This document shows, one piece after another, positions 18,156-26,801 of a stretch of 64,000 bases of DNA; the first letter of the stretch is position 1, and each line of letters begins with the position of its first letter. The translations under genes were made by a program, and so were the position numbers. Source of the DNA: CAZUQP01 sp964622455 (lineage in GTDB: Bacteria > Pseudomonadota > Gammaproteobacteria > DSM-16500); assembly GCA_964622455.1 (NCBI GenBank), contig CAZUQP010000032.1, positions 62,001 through 126,000 on the forward strand, in the 5' to 3' direction. The notes under the pieces were generated by a model. It was not told the origin of the DNA. It made no database searches and saw only the letters and a list, made by a program, of their open reading frames with translations.

Positions 18156-19577
18156 TCACGTCCACTTCGCGAATAATTTTTTGATAAGAGGGCGCGTTGT
18201 CCAATTTTGCATAAAACGTTTTATTTCTTTTTTATACGCCCGTGCTGTTTCTTTTTTACTGCAATGTTCCTTCATCCCGTCTAAGTCAATCAAAATAGGG
18301 CTATCATTCTCAATCAAAATATTGGTCATCTTTAAATCGCCATGGCTCATGTTAAGTTTAGCCAAATTTTTAAATAGGGTCATAATACGCAGTGCTACTG
18401 CTTCATGTGTATCTTTTAATTGCTCTTCTTGAAAATATTCACCCAAATGCGCGCCATTAATATATTCCATCACAAAATAAGATTTATGCCGCAATCCTAA
18501 AAAACGTTTTTCAATAAAAGCAACGGGCTTTGCCGTTTTGATGCCAAATAAACGCAAAAGATGCGAAAGCCGCCATGAAGTAAACGCGCGTGTGGGTCTA
18601 AAACAACGGCGCAACCAGTGGGTGATATTTTTGATGTTGTATCGTTTGACTACAAAATTTTTATTATCCAATGTCACTTTAGCAACCGTTGAAGTACGGC
18701 CTGCTTTCAAAATAACTGTATTTTTTTGCTGAAAAACATTTTCTGGATTAGCTAAAAATGCTTTAAATTCGGGTAAATAATAAGTTCGATCATACATAAT
18801 CAACACTTGCGGCCATGCAATTCTAGCAAATGCTGTGCAATGACGGGTTAATTTGCTTTCATACTGCTGAAAGCGCCGCTGGTTCCACTTACGAATGGCC
18901 GCTTCAAGATAGGCAACATCCGCTTTTTTTACCAGCCATCCGCGTGCTTTGGTATAGACTTCAAATAACGTTTGCTGAAGTTCTTCCGTACCAACACCTA
19001 ATTGCGAAAAAAATAAACCGAGATGATCTAAACTGGTTTTTTTGGGAAGAGGTGTGTGGCTGCATTCAATGCTGCCTGCATCCAAGGTGAAAATTTGATT
19101 TTCCTTCAACAGAAAATTTTTCAAATGCAAATCATGCTGCAAAATTCCCAACACGTGCTGGGTGGCTAATTCAATCGTGACAGCTTGCATCAGTAAGGCC
19201 AAATCACGGAGATCCTTTTTTTCTTGCCAAACAGTCTCTAAACTTTTCGACTCACTGATATATTCAAATAATAAAACATGCACACGTTTTTTTTGTGCAG
19301 TGCCATAATAGAGAAGTTTTGGGGTTGGAACTCCAGATACAGTCAAAATTTCAATGCCAGCCAATTCACGCATCGCATGTCGTATCGCGCGCCTGCGTTC
19401 ATAAAATAATTTGGCAACAACCGTTTTATCATTCCAAGTCCCGAGTGTAACTAACCTTTTGCCCGGTACAAGACGGATGAGCTCTTCGCACTCGACGATA
19501 CAATCATGCGTATCCAATTTTAGATGAAAAGGCATTTTCATCATGTAATTCGCGTGAAATAATTTTTTTAAAGGCAT
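18156..19577 (-). CDS. Tandem kinase-domain protein of the LPS core cluster
   Basis: About 473 residues with two protein-kinase-like (InaA/WaaP-like) domains. The N-terminal domain has VVAKLFYERR, the catalytic-loop motif QHDLHLKNFL (about 149) and the metal motif TLDAGSIE (about 166). The C-terminal domain has NFVVKRYNIK, HGDLKMTNIL (about 412) and LIDLDGM (about 430). Both keep Asp in both motifs, so both could be active. It lies 4 bp after waaP; the ATG at 19577 is preferred over in-frame ATGs that overlap waaP, but without strong Shine-Dalgarno support. It is probably an additional LPS-core phosphotransferase; the acceptors are unknown. Confidence 0.8.
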   Translation of the reverse strand: MPLKKLFHANYMMKMPFHLKLDTHDCIVECEELIRLVPGKRLVTLGTWNDKTVVAKLFYERRRAIRHAMRELAGIEILTVSGVPTPKLLYYGTAQKKRVHVLLFEYISESKSLETVWQEKKDLRDLALLMQAVTIELATQHVLGILQHDLHLKNFLLKENQIFTLDAGSIECSHTPLPKKTSLDHLGLFFSQLGVGTEELQQTLFEVYTKARGWLVKKADVAYLEAAIRKWNQRRFQQYESKLTRHCTAFARIAWPQVLIMYDRTYYLPEFKAFLANPENVFQQKNTVILKAGRTSTVAKVTLDNKNFVVKRYNIKNITHWLRRCFRPTRAFTSWRLSHLLRLFGIKTAKPVAFIEKRFLGLRHKSYFVMEYINGAHLGEYFQEEQLKDTHEAVALRIMTLFKNLAKLNMSHGDLKMTNILIENDSPILIDLDGMKEHCSKKETARAYKKEIKRFMQNWTTRPLIKKLFAKWT

Positions 19578-19581
19578 GTCT

Positions 19582-20382
19582 TCAATTGGAGGATTTTGCA
19601 TGCCGTTCATACAGCTTATCACCACGTTCTTTCACCTTCTGCCAAAAAGTTCTTTCCTGAGTCAAAACCACACCTAAAGGTGTATTACGATATTTTTGCA
19701 TAAAACGCAACAGATCGCGCTTGCTTAAGCCGCTCTCTTTGCAAGAAAAATATAATCCCGCTAAATCTTTAATCACCCAACGCTTAGGCGTCTCTCGACG
19801 GATTTCTGCCCGATGAAGATCAATCAGATACAATAAAGGGATGCCTTGTTCTGCTTTTTCTATATCTAATAAAAAATGACAAATATAAAAATCTCTGTGA
19901 TTCATGCCATGTGTATGTAAAGTCTCTGCAATGCGCGCAACTTCAGCAATCAATTGCTGCTTAAAATGAAAAGAAGGCGGTGTCTTTTTCCATGTTTTGA
20001 CTAAATCTTCAAGACTGATGTGTTTAGGCAATGCGCGAGTCAATAAAAAAGATTGCACCCTTGCCGGATTCATTCCACGAGCACCATATCCCAACAGTTT
20101 AGGCACAGGAATATTAAGCTGTTGCAAACGTTCTAATGCGCGCCATTCATTTTTAGCGCTTAACACAGGCAGCCGCAGTTGAAAAAGATTTTTAAAAATT
20201 TCTCTCCAGCCAATACCAAAATGCTGCTTAATAAAACAAGGTTGATCGCCCAATACGATACGCTGGGTGCAGCGATTTTCGAGTTGACGGTATACCGTTC
20301 CTCGAAGCGCCATGATTTGATCAAACAATTCCGTAGGTGAAGAAGTCAAAAAAGGTTTTATTTCTGCATTCAGCACTAACAT
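19582..20382 (-). CDS. waaP: LPS core heptose I kinase
   Basis: A 266-residue member of the WaaP/RfaP family, which phosphorylates heptose I of the LPS inner core from ATP. The ATP-binding lysine is in CFIKQHFGIGWREIFKN. The catalytic Asp is in NHRDFYICHFLL, the WaaP form of the HRD loop, and the metal Asp is in LYLIDLHRAE. Length is typical. It overlaps the upstream waaG by 7 bp and is followed by the double-kinase gene, giving a waaG-waaP-kinase operon like that in Pseudomonas. Core phosphates are bridged by divalent cations and stabilise the outer membrane. Confidence 0.93.
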   Translation of the reverse strand: MLVLNAEIKPFLTSSPTELFDQIMALRGTVYRQLENRCTQRIVLGDQPCFIKQHFGIGWREIFKNLFQLRLPVLSAKNEWRALERLQQLNIPVPKLLGYGARGMNPARVQSFLLTRALPKHISLEDLVKTWKKTPPSFHFKQQLIAEVARIAETLHTHGMNHRDFYICHFLLDIEKAEQGIPLLYLIDLHRAEIRRETPKRWVIKDLAGLYFSCKESGLSKRDLLRFMQKYRNTPLGVVLTQERTFWQKVKERGDKLYERHAKSSN

Positions 20383-21503
20383 GAATGTCTCATCGCAGAT
20401 TCAATGAGGTCCACTGCACGTTCAGGCATGCTGTAAATATCTGCTTTTGCCGCAAATGATAATCCATTTTTCTGCCAATGGCTTTGCTTTTTGGAAGTCA
20501 ACATCAGGAAAAGTGCGCGGTTAAATTCGTTTTGTTGGAAGGGAGATGGTAACACAGTCCCTGCATCAGCTTCCGTAATATAATGCGCATAACCACAAAC
20601 ATCTGTCGTTAACACTGGCAAGCCAGCTGCTAATGCTTCAAGCAATACGGTTCCTGTATTTTCATTATAAGCAGGGTGAACCAACAAATCAGCCGCTAAC
20701 ATAAATTTTAATACATCATCGCGGCCACCCAAAAAAATCACCTGTGATTCAATCCCTAACTGCTTGGCCTGTTTTTTAAAAATCCTTGGGCTGTCTTTAC
20801 CGAGCACAATCAATTTGGTGCGTTCCTTCACATCTTGCGGCAAAAAAGCCATGCCCAGTAACACTCGGTCCAATCCTTTGGTTTTGAATCCAGAACCGAC
20901 AAATACACAAAGAAATTGATTTTCTTTTACATGATAAGCATGCCTTGTCGCCGCGCGGATCTCATCCGCATTGGCAGGCGCAATCCGCTCTTTCGCAATA
21001 CCCGGTGGCAATAAATGAAATCGGGATAAAGGCGTCTCGTAACAACGTATAAACTCGGCTTGCTGTATTTTTGAAATGGATAAAATCTCTGTGCGTGCAT
21101 CTTTAGCAAAAATAGCACGTTCACAGGCTATCAAGTGGTGATACCGCGGCAGCAGCCGATACCACATGCCATGTTTTGCGCGTGCTTTTGCTTGAAAACA
21201 AGTATCTGCCGCATAATACATATCTAATCCCGGCATTTTGTTAAAGCCCACAATCAAATCATGCGGATTATCTAGCATCTCTTGTTGAAATTGCGCTGTA
21301 AAACATTTGATACGTGTATGGTTTTGCCACCCTTTACTCGAAAGGACTGTGATGGAAAAATCGGGTTCTATTTTTCCATCCCACGCCATAGTATAGACAT
21401 TGACCGTATGGCCGCGGCGTACACATTCTTTAGCAATACGTAAAAAATCGCGCTGTAAACCGCCAAAAGGAAAATATTTAAAAAGGCAAAATGCGAGTTT
21501 CAT
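20376..21503 (-). CDS. waaG: LPS core glucosyltransferase WaaG (GT4)
   Basis: A 375-residue GT-B glycosyltransferase adding the first outer-core hexose to heptose II. The N-terminus MKLAFCLFKYFPFGGLQRDF is the WaaG signature with its acceptor loop. The C-terminal nucleotide-sugar motif is NENTGTVLLEALAAGLPVL, followed by TTDVCGYAHYI. The start is set at this MKLAF; an upstream extension has no homology. No clear Shine-Dalgarno is present. It is the first gene of the core operon, divergent from the exported DUF3298-like gene. Confidence 0.93.
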   Translation of the reverse strand: MKLAFCLFKYFPFGGLQRDFLRIAKECVRRGHTVNVYTMAWDGKIEPDFSITVLSSKGWQNHTRIKCFTAQFQQEMLDNPHDLIVGFNKMPGLDMYYAADTCFQAKARAKHGMWYRLLPRYHHLIACERAIFAKDARTEILSISKIQQAEFIRCYETPLSRFHLLPPGIAKERIAPANADEIRAATRHAYHVKENQFLCVFVGSGFKTKGLDRVLLGMAFLPQDVKERTKLIVLGKDSPRIFKKQAKQLGIESQVIFLGGRDDVLKFMLAADLLVHPAYNENTGTVLLEALAAGLPVLTTDVCGYAHYITEADAGTVLPSPFQQNEFNRALFLMLTSKKQSHWQKNGLSFAAKADIYSMPERAVDLIESAMRHSC

Positions 21504-21645
21504 CAAAATGCAGTCAAATAATAATGCTAAAATTGTAACGTGCTTCGCGTGGGTGAAGCAACAATAGCGATTTCTATTGACCTCTGAAACCATCATCTGT
21601 TATATTTTTGCCCATTCTTTTATTTACTTACCTAAAGGTCAGCCT

Positions 21646-22731
21646 ATGAAAAAAATTGCAATCACCTTGCTTTCAACCCTCTTCTTGGCTTCATTCTGTT
21701 TCGCTGCTGATCCCAAACAAACGCCGTCTCCCGTGACTGAGGAAAAGCCAATGCCTTCCGTCCGTATTCCAACAGATGCTGTAGAAATCACGACCGTATC
21801 GCCTTCAGGTGTCGTCACTGTTGCTCCAGAAGAGACTGAAAACACCCAAAATAGTACCCCCACGACCGATTCAAGTTCTCTCAATAAAAAAGATCAAAGC
21901 ACCGTTTCAACCGTTTCAAACGAAAGCAACCCTAAAACACTTCCCAAAGAAGCAGTGGTTGTTACAACAGTGACATCAACGCCGAAAAACGTTATCAAAA
22001 ATGAAGAGGAAGAAAAAGAAGCGCTCTATATCAGCCAGCACCTTGAAATTATTCCTGCCATCCAGCATGAAGAAGATAAAAAAATGCATTATGCAATTGA
22101 TGTTGAATTTCCGCAGATTAAAGGCGCTCCTTTAACGATGCAGGCAAAACAATTTAATCACTTAATCAATAGCATGGTGCAAGAAAGTGTGCACCAATTT
22201 AAAAATTATGTAAAAGCAGACGCTACTCATATGAAAACGTTGCCGGTATCTTTACGACATAATACGATGCGGATTGATTATGACGTTGATCTTGTTAAAC
22301 CTGAAAAACATACTTTCATTAGCGTGCGTTTATCCATTGAGGGCATGCAAGCGGGCAGAGCGCACCCCTATCACACTTATAAAGTTTTAAATTTTGATTT
22401 GCAACAAGGCAAAGAATTAACGCTCAATGATATTTTTAAGCCAGGCGCAAAATATCTTACCCTTTTTGCAAAATACTCCCACCATACACTGCTTAAAACA
22501 TTACATGACAAGTGGATGATTTCACGAGGAACAACACCTACTGCCAAAAATTACCAATTCTGGAATATTCAATCCGATGGTATTTTAATTACTTTTAACG
22601 AATATCAAGTAGCACCTTATGCAAAAGGCGCACAAGAGGTGGCAATTCCGTTCCATGTACTAAAGCCATTGATGTCATCTAGAACGCCTATTGCAGCTTG
22701 TGCGAAAAATTCGACGCGTTGTGAAGCATAA
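21646..22731 (+). CDS. Exported DUF3298-domain protein
   Basis: A 361-residue secreted or periplasmic protein. A signal peptide (MKKIAITLLSTLFLASFCFA) is followed by about 100 residues rich in Thr, Ser, Pro and Val, probably a disordered linker. A C-terminal globular part has a DUF4163-like strand region and a DUF3298/RsiV-like block (VLNFDLQQGKELTLNDIF, about 245-262). Such domains occur in lysozyme-binding anti-sigma factor RsiV and many envelope proteins. There is no sigma factor next to it, so regulation by that route is not supported. Function unknown. Confidence 0.72.
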   Translation: MKKIAITLLSTLFLASFCFAADPKQTPSPVTEEKPMPSVRIPTDAVEITTVSPSGVVTVAPEETENTQNSTPTTDSSSLNKKDQSTVSTVSNESNPKTLPKEAVVVTTVTSTPKNVIKNEEEEKEALYISQHLEIIPAIQHEEDKKMHYAIDVEFPQIKGAPLTMQAKQFNHLINSMVQESVHQFKNYVKADATHMKTLPVSLRHNTMRIDYDVDLVKPEKHTFISVRLSIEGMQAGRAHPYHTYKVLNFDLQQGKELTLNDIFKPGAKYLTLFAKYSHHTLLKTLHDKWMISRGTTPTAKNYQFWNIQSDGILITFNEYQVAPYAKGAQEVAIPFHVLKPLMSSRTPIAACAKNSTRCEA

Positions 22732-22740
22732 TTTGATTTC

Positions 22741-22759
22741 TGTATATATACGATATACA
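22741..22759. promoter_or_regulatory. Palindromic operator of higBA
   Basis: TGTATAT (22741-22747) and ATATACA (22753-22759) form a perfect inverted repeat with a 5-bp spacer. It ends 7 bp before the higB start, on top of the only available promoter/RBS space. HigA-type antitoxins usually bind such palindromes to repress their own operon. The palindrome is seen directly; the binding is inferred. Confidence 0.65.
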
Positions 22760-22766
22760 ATCTATT

Positions 22767-23045
22767 ATGATAAAAATATGGCGCCATAAAGGGCTGAAAA
22801 AATTTTATGAGACTGGCAGCAAAGCGGGAATCCAGCCTAAACATACGGATACTCTTGCTATGGTTCTATTTCAACTCGCAAATGCTGTAAAACCGGAAGA
22901 TATGAATACTCCAGGGAATTGCTTTCATAAACTGCGAGGTGATTTGGAAGGATATTACTCAGTTAAAGTAAGCGGTAATTGGCGACTCATTTTCCAATTC
23001 GAAGGAGAGAACGCTATCTTAGTTGATTATGTTGATTATCATTGA
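22767..23045 (+). CDS. higB: HigB/RelE-family mRNA-interferase toxin
   Basis: A 92-residue ribosome-dependent RNase toxin. It begins MIKIWRHKGLKKFYETGSKAGI, the typical opening of HigB (host-inhibition-of-growth) toxins, and contains the RelE-fold core HKLRGDLEGYYSVKVSGNWRLIF, with the conserved Arg and ending VDYVDYH. Toxin first, antitoxin second is the HigBA order. There is no Shine-Dalgarno between the operator and the ATG, so initiation should be weak or leaderless, which fits a toxin kept low relative to its antitoxin. Confidence 0.92.
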   Translation: MIKIWRHKGLKKFYETGSKAGIQPKHTDTLAMVLFQLANAVKPEDMNTPGNCFHKLRGDLEGYYSVKVSGNWRLIFQFEGENAILVDYVDYH

Positions 23046-23054
23046 GGACAAATT

Positions 23055-23366
23055 ATGCTGATGCACAACCCCCCCCATCCTGGACAAATGGTAAGGCGTA
23101 TCTTAATCGAAGAAGCGCATCTTTCTGTTACAGGCGCCGCCAAAGCTTTGGGAATAGGCCGAGTAACTTTGTCTAAACTTCTTAATAAAAAATCAGGTAT
23201 CAGCCCAGAAATGGCCATTAGATTGTCTTTGGCTTTAAATACTAGCAGTGAAATGTGGATTAACATGCAAAGCATGTATGATCTTTGGCACGCAGAAAAG
23301 AAAAGAAAAAAGCTTCGTCTCAACATTAAGAAAATCAAAATTCAAAGTACTGCGCACGCAACTTAA
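23055..23366 (+). CDS. higA: HigA-family antitoxin (XRE helix-turn-helix)
   Basis: A 103-residue protein with the HigA start HNPPHPGQMVRRILIEEAHLS and a helix-turn-helix (TGAAKALGIGRVTLSKLLN, about 30-48). The conserved tail segment SEMWINMQSMYDLW follows, and the C-terminus is Lys-rich. It neutralises the toxin encoded 9 bp upstream and should bind the palindrome at 22741-22759 as autorepressor. Such pairs move easily between genomes. Here the pair sits between an envelope gene and plsC with no other mobile-element trace. Confidence 0.93.
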   Translation: MLMHNPPHPGQMVRRILIEEAHLSVTGAAKALGIGRVTLSKLLNKKSGISPEMAIRLSLALNTSSEMWINMQSMYDLWHAEKKRKKLRLNIKKIKIQSTAHAT

Positions 23367-23422
23367 ATTTATAAATATCGTATTTTAGAAAAATATCTGG
23401 GTACTTTTCTGAAAACCTGCCG

Positions 23423-24172
23423 CTAAAAAGAAATATTTTTTTGATCTATTTTTTTTATTGTGTCTTCAATCCAGTTTTTAACTTCTGCAGTCACTGCTTC
23501 AGGACTTCTATCATTGACTTCAATCAAAGGGCCAATCACAATTTTCACCGTGCCTGGAGTTTTAATAAATTTTCTTTTAGGCCAATAACGGCCCGCATTA
23601 TGGGCGATGGGAATAATGGGATAACCCGTTGCTTTTGCTAAGCGCGCACCGCCCGTGCGGTAATGCCCTACCTTACCGTAAGGAATACGAGTGCCTTCAG
23701 GAAATATGAGAATAAAACGTCCTTGCTGTAAACATTTTTTTCCCTTCGTAATAATTTGTTCCATTGCAGATGCTTTATCGCTCCGATTAATCGCAATAGG
23801 ATCAATCGTTGCAAGTCCCCAGCCAAAAAACGGCACCCATAATAATTCCCGTTTTACAATGATGGCAGCTTCATTGAAAAGAGGGGGCAAAAAAAATGTT
23901 TCCCACGTAGATTGATGTTTGCTTAATACAATACCGGAGCGATCCTTTGGAATATTTTCTAAACCCTCTACATGATAATCGACATAACAAATGACTTTTA
24001 GGAGAAAAATCATAAAACGCGTCCAAGTCAGTATCAATCCATAACGATAACGCAATGACAATGGCCAAATTAGTACGCACACAAAACTATACAAAGTGGT
24101 CAGAGTCACCATGATGATTGAAAAAACGAATGAACGAATCAATAAATTGGTATGGTGTAAAAAATTTTTCAT
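23423..24172 (-). CDS. plsC: 1-acyl-sn-glycerol-3-phosphate acyltransferase
   Basis: A 249-residue membrane acyltransferase making phosphatidic acid. An N-terminal hydrophobic segment (about 10-40) is followed by the catalytic motif SKHQSTWE (about 83-90), an HX4E variant of the usual HX4D, and the glycerol-phosphate-binding FPEGTR (about 157-162). The Glu variant occurs in proteobacterial PlsC proteins and does not by itself suggest inactivity. It overlaps gmhB as ATGA, giving the order glyQ-glyS-gmhB-plsC found in pseudomonads and Legionella relatives. Confidence 0.92.
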   Translation of the reverse strand: MKNFLHHTNLLIRSFVFSIIMVTLTTLYSFVCVLIWPLSLRYRYGLILTWTRFMIFLLKVICYVDYHVEGLENIPKDRSGIVLSKHQSTWETFFLPPLFNEAAIIVKRELLWVPFFGWGLATIDPIAINRSDKASAMEQIITKGKKCLQQGRFILIFPEGTRIPYGKVGHYRTGGARLAKATGYPIIPIAHNAGRYWPKRKFIKTPGTVKIVIGPLIEVNDRSPEAVTAEVKNWIEDTIKKIDQKNISF

Positions 24173-24714
24173 TCGATTACCTGCTTAATATAACGTACAG
24201 CATCTGCCAAATCAGAAAAACGTGGAACTTCGATCAACGTAGAAGTATTTTCAAGTTTCTTTTTTTCTATCTCTGTCAAAATCAGTAAAGGTTTACAGCC
24301 GGCTGCCCGCGCAGCTTCTACATCGGATAATTTATCGCCAATAAAATAAACATCTTTTAAATTAACTTTATATTTTTGTTGAATTTGATGGAGCAATCCA
24401 GGTTTTGGCTTGCGGCAATGACAATTATCTTCGGGGTGATGCGGACAAAAAAATATTTCATCGACATGCCCGCCAACGGCGGCGAGTTCTCGCATGAATT
24501 TTTCATGGATAACATCCAACATCGCAATATCATAATAACCACGGGCAACACCCGATTGATTCGTTGCAACGACAACTTCATAACCCATACGGTTTAAATC
24601 AGCAATTGCCTCCAAGCTGCCGGGAATGGCCCGCCATTCGGCAGGCGATTTGATATACTCTAACGAGTCATAATTAATAACGCCATCACGATCTAAGATG
24701 ATTATTTTTTTCAT
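24169..24714 (-). CDS. gmhB: D-glycero-beta-D-manno-heptose-1,7-bisphosphate 7-phosphatase
   Basis: A 181-residue HAD phosphatase in ADP-heptose synthesis for the LPS inner core. The nucleophile motif is LDRDGVIN (Asp8, Asp10), with motif II ATNQSGVARG. The structural zinc loop CPHHPEDNCHCRKPKPG is specific for GmhB-type HADs, and the metal motif is FIGDKLSDVEAARAAG. It is coupled by ATGA to glyS upstream and plsC downstream. It fits with the waaP/waaG heptose-core genes a few kb away. Confidence 0.95.
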   Translation of the reverse strand: MKKIIILDRDGVINYDSLEYIKSPAEWRAIPGSLEAIADLNRMGYEVVVATNQSGVARGYYDIAMLDVIHEKFMRELAAVGGHVDEIFFCPHHPEDNCHCRKPKPGLLHQIQQKYKVNLKDVYFIGDKLSDVEAARAAGCKPLLILTEIEKKKLENTSTLIEVPRFSDLADAVRYIKQVIE

Positions 24715-26801
24715 TGTAATAATGCAATATCCGCCACATTTAAAAAAAGTTCACGTAATTGTTTCAACATCAATAATCGATTTTTTTGACGTGATTGATC
24801 ATCGGTCATGACCATCACATGCTCAAAAAAATCATCGACGGGTTTACGTAAACTTGCCAATTGAGTCAATATTTCTGTGTAATTCCCCTCTTTAGCAAAT
24901 AACATCACTTTAGCACGCTTTTCTGCTAATGTTTCTGCGAGGATTTTTTCTGCTTCGTGTTCAAATAAATTTTGATCGATCTGTTGCTCCGTGATTTCGC
25001 CATTCGCTTTCGCTAAAATATTACTGACACGTTTATTTGCGATGCTTAAAGAGGCAGCTTCCGGTAACTCTTTAAAATGTTGCACCGCCTGAATACGCCG
25101 GTGAATGTCGTAGGGATTTACAATAGAAAGCGCTATCACTGATGCAAAAACATCAGCTGAAATTTTCTGGTCTTGATACCAAGGTTTTAAACGATCTAGC
25201 ATAAAGTGCAATACATCTTCAGCCGCTTTTTTATTTTCTAACGGTTTTTCATATCCTTCTTCTGCCCATTGAATTAATTCCGCTAAATCTAAATTCAATT
25301 TTTTCTCAATTAAAATGCGTAACACGCCTAAAGCCGCTCGCCGCAACGCAAAAGGATCCTTATCGCCCGTCGGCGCTTCACGAATGCCAAAGATTCCGAC
25401 CAGCGTATCTAAACGATCGGCAATTGCTAATAAACATCCCAATGAAGAGGTTGGGAGTGCATCACCTGAAAAGCGTGGTTTATAATATTCATTTAATGCA
25501 TCAGCAATCTGTTTTTGTTCTTGATCATGAAGCGCATAGTAATAACCCATGATACCTTGCAGCTCAGGAAATTCGCCGACCATGCGTGTCGTCAAATCTG
25601 CTTTTGAAAGACTTCCTGCACGTTCTGCATCTTTTGAATTGATCTTCAGAAAAGGTGCGATACGGGATGATAATCGAATGATACGTTCCGTTTTATCATA
25701 CAAAGTGCCTAATTTTTCCTGGAAGACAATATGTTTCAATGCATCTACGCGATCCATGAGCGATTGTTTTTTATCGGTTTCAAAGAAAAAAGCAGCATCG
25801 GCTAAGCGTGCACGCAATACATTTTCATTGCCCTTAATCACGATCGCTTCATCACGGCTTTTGATATTACTAATCATCACAAAATAGGGCAGTAATTTTC
25901 CTTTTTGGTCAATCACTGGAAAATAACGTTGATGGTCTTGCATGGCAGATATCAACACTTCTTGTGGTGCCGCTAAAAATGTTTTATCAAACGTTCCCCT
26001 TAACGCAACTGGCCACTCAACCAACCCTGTCACTTCATCTAATACGTGTTCATCTAAAACAACCGTTGCATGAGGCAGGAAATCGATCGCTTTGGCAGCG
26101 CTCTTACGAATCATTTCTTTACGCTTACTAAAATCAGCAACAATATATTTTCGTGCTAATGTTTTTTCATATTGCAGAGGCTTTGTGATGGTGATCCATC
26201 CTTTGCTATGAAAACGATGCCCCTCAGTCAATCGTCCGCTCTGACACCCTAAAATGGCTGCATCAATGATCTTATCCCCATATAACATCATCACAGAATG
26301 GACTGGGCGCACAAATTGAACCGTACCATTTCCCCATCGCATACGTTTTGCCATGGGCAATGCATTTAATGCTTGCTCGACTACATTTGGTAAAAGTTCT
26401 TGTACGGATTTTCCAGCCACGTTTTGTGAATAACCGACACATTCACCTTGCGGGTCTTTTAAAATAATTAATTCATTGGGCGTGACCCCTAAAGAACGTG
26501 CAAACCCAATGCATGCTTTTGTGGGTTGATGGTCTTTATCAAAAGCCATCGATAATTTAGGCCCTTTGCGCAAGGCAGTCGTGCTTTCTTGTTTATCCGC
26601 TAATTTTTTTATCCATACCGCAAGTCGTCTGGGTGTTGCAAAAAACGAAGCTTCTTCATAAACCAATCCTAATTTATTCAGTTGGTTCGTGATTTCTAAT
26701 AAAAAACAACCCGCCAAACGGCGCAATGTTTTAGGCGGCAATTCTTCCGTGTGAATTTCAACAAGAAAATCATCCTTATTTTTTAAACGAGCTTTTGGCA
26801 T
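24711..26801 (-). CDS. glyS: Glycyl-tRNA synthetase beta subunit
   Basis: A 696-residue beta chain of the bacterial alpha2-beta2 GlyRS, which recognises tRNA-Gly. It has the B-domain start FLVEIHTEELPPKTL and the HD-like central region containing GEFPELQGIMGYYYA, with PTGDKDPFALRRAALGVLRIL and a C-terminal DALR-type helical domain ending VMLFAKEGNYTEIL. Length is normal. The start overlaps the glyQ end by 26 bp and has an AGGA Shine-Dalgarno. It is the second gene of glyQS. Confidence 0.97.
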   Translation of the reverse strand: MPKARLKNKDDFLVEIHTEELPPKTLRRLAGCFLLEITNQLNKLGLVYEEASFFATPRRLAVWIKKLADKQESTTALRKGPKLSMAFDKDHQPTKACIGFARSLGVTPNELIILKDPQGECVGYSQNVAGKSVQELLPNVVEQALNALPMAKRMRWGNGTVQFVRPVHSVMMLYGDKIIDAAILGCQSGRLTEGHRFHSKGWITITKPLQYEKTLARKYIVADFSKRKEMIRKSAAKAIDFLPHATVVLDEHVLDEVTGLVEWPVALRGTFDKTFLAAPQEVLISAMQDHQRYFPVIDQKGKLLPYFVMISNIKSRDEAIVIKGNENVLRARLADAAFFFETDKKQSLMDRVDALKHIVFQEKLGTLYDKTERIIRLSSRIAPFLKINSKDAERAGSLSKADLTTRMVGEFPELQGIMGYYYALHDQEQKQIADALNEYYKPRFSGDALPTSSLGCLLAIADRLDTLVGIFGIREAPTGDKDPFALRRAALGVLRILIEKKLNLDLAELIQWAEEGYEKPLENKKAAEDVLHFMLDRLKPWYQDQKISADVFASVIALSIVNPYDIHRRIQAVQHFKELPEAASLSIANKRVSNILAKANGEITEQQIDQNLFEHEAEKILAETLAEKRAKVMLFAKEGNYTEILTQLASLRKPVDDFFEHVMVMTDDQSRQKNRLLMLKQLRELFLNVADIALLQ

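Noticed and set aside
21646..22731. RsiV-like anti-sigma factor
   Set aside because: It has a cleavable signal peptide, no cytoplasmic sigma-binding domain and no sigma gene beside it; only the DUF3298-like block is shared.
23423..24172. PlsC with HX4E instead of HX4D as an inactive enzyme
   Set aside because: KHQS(A/T)WE is a common proteobacterial variant and the FPEGTR motif is intact.
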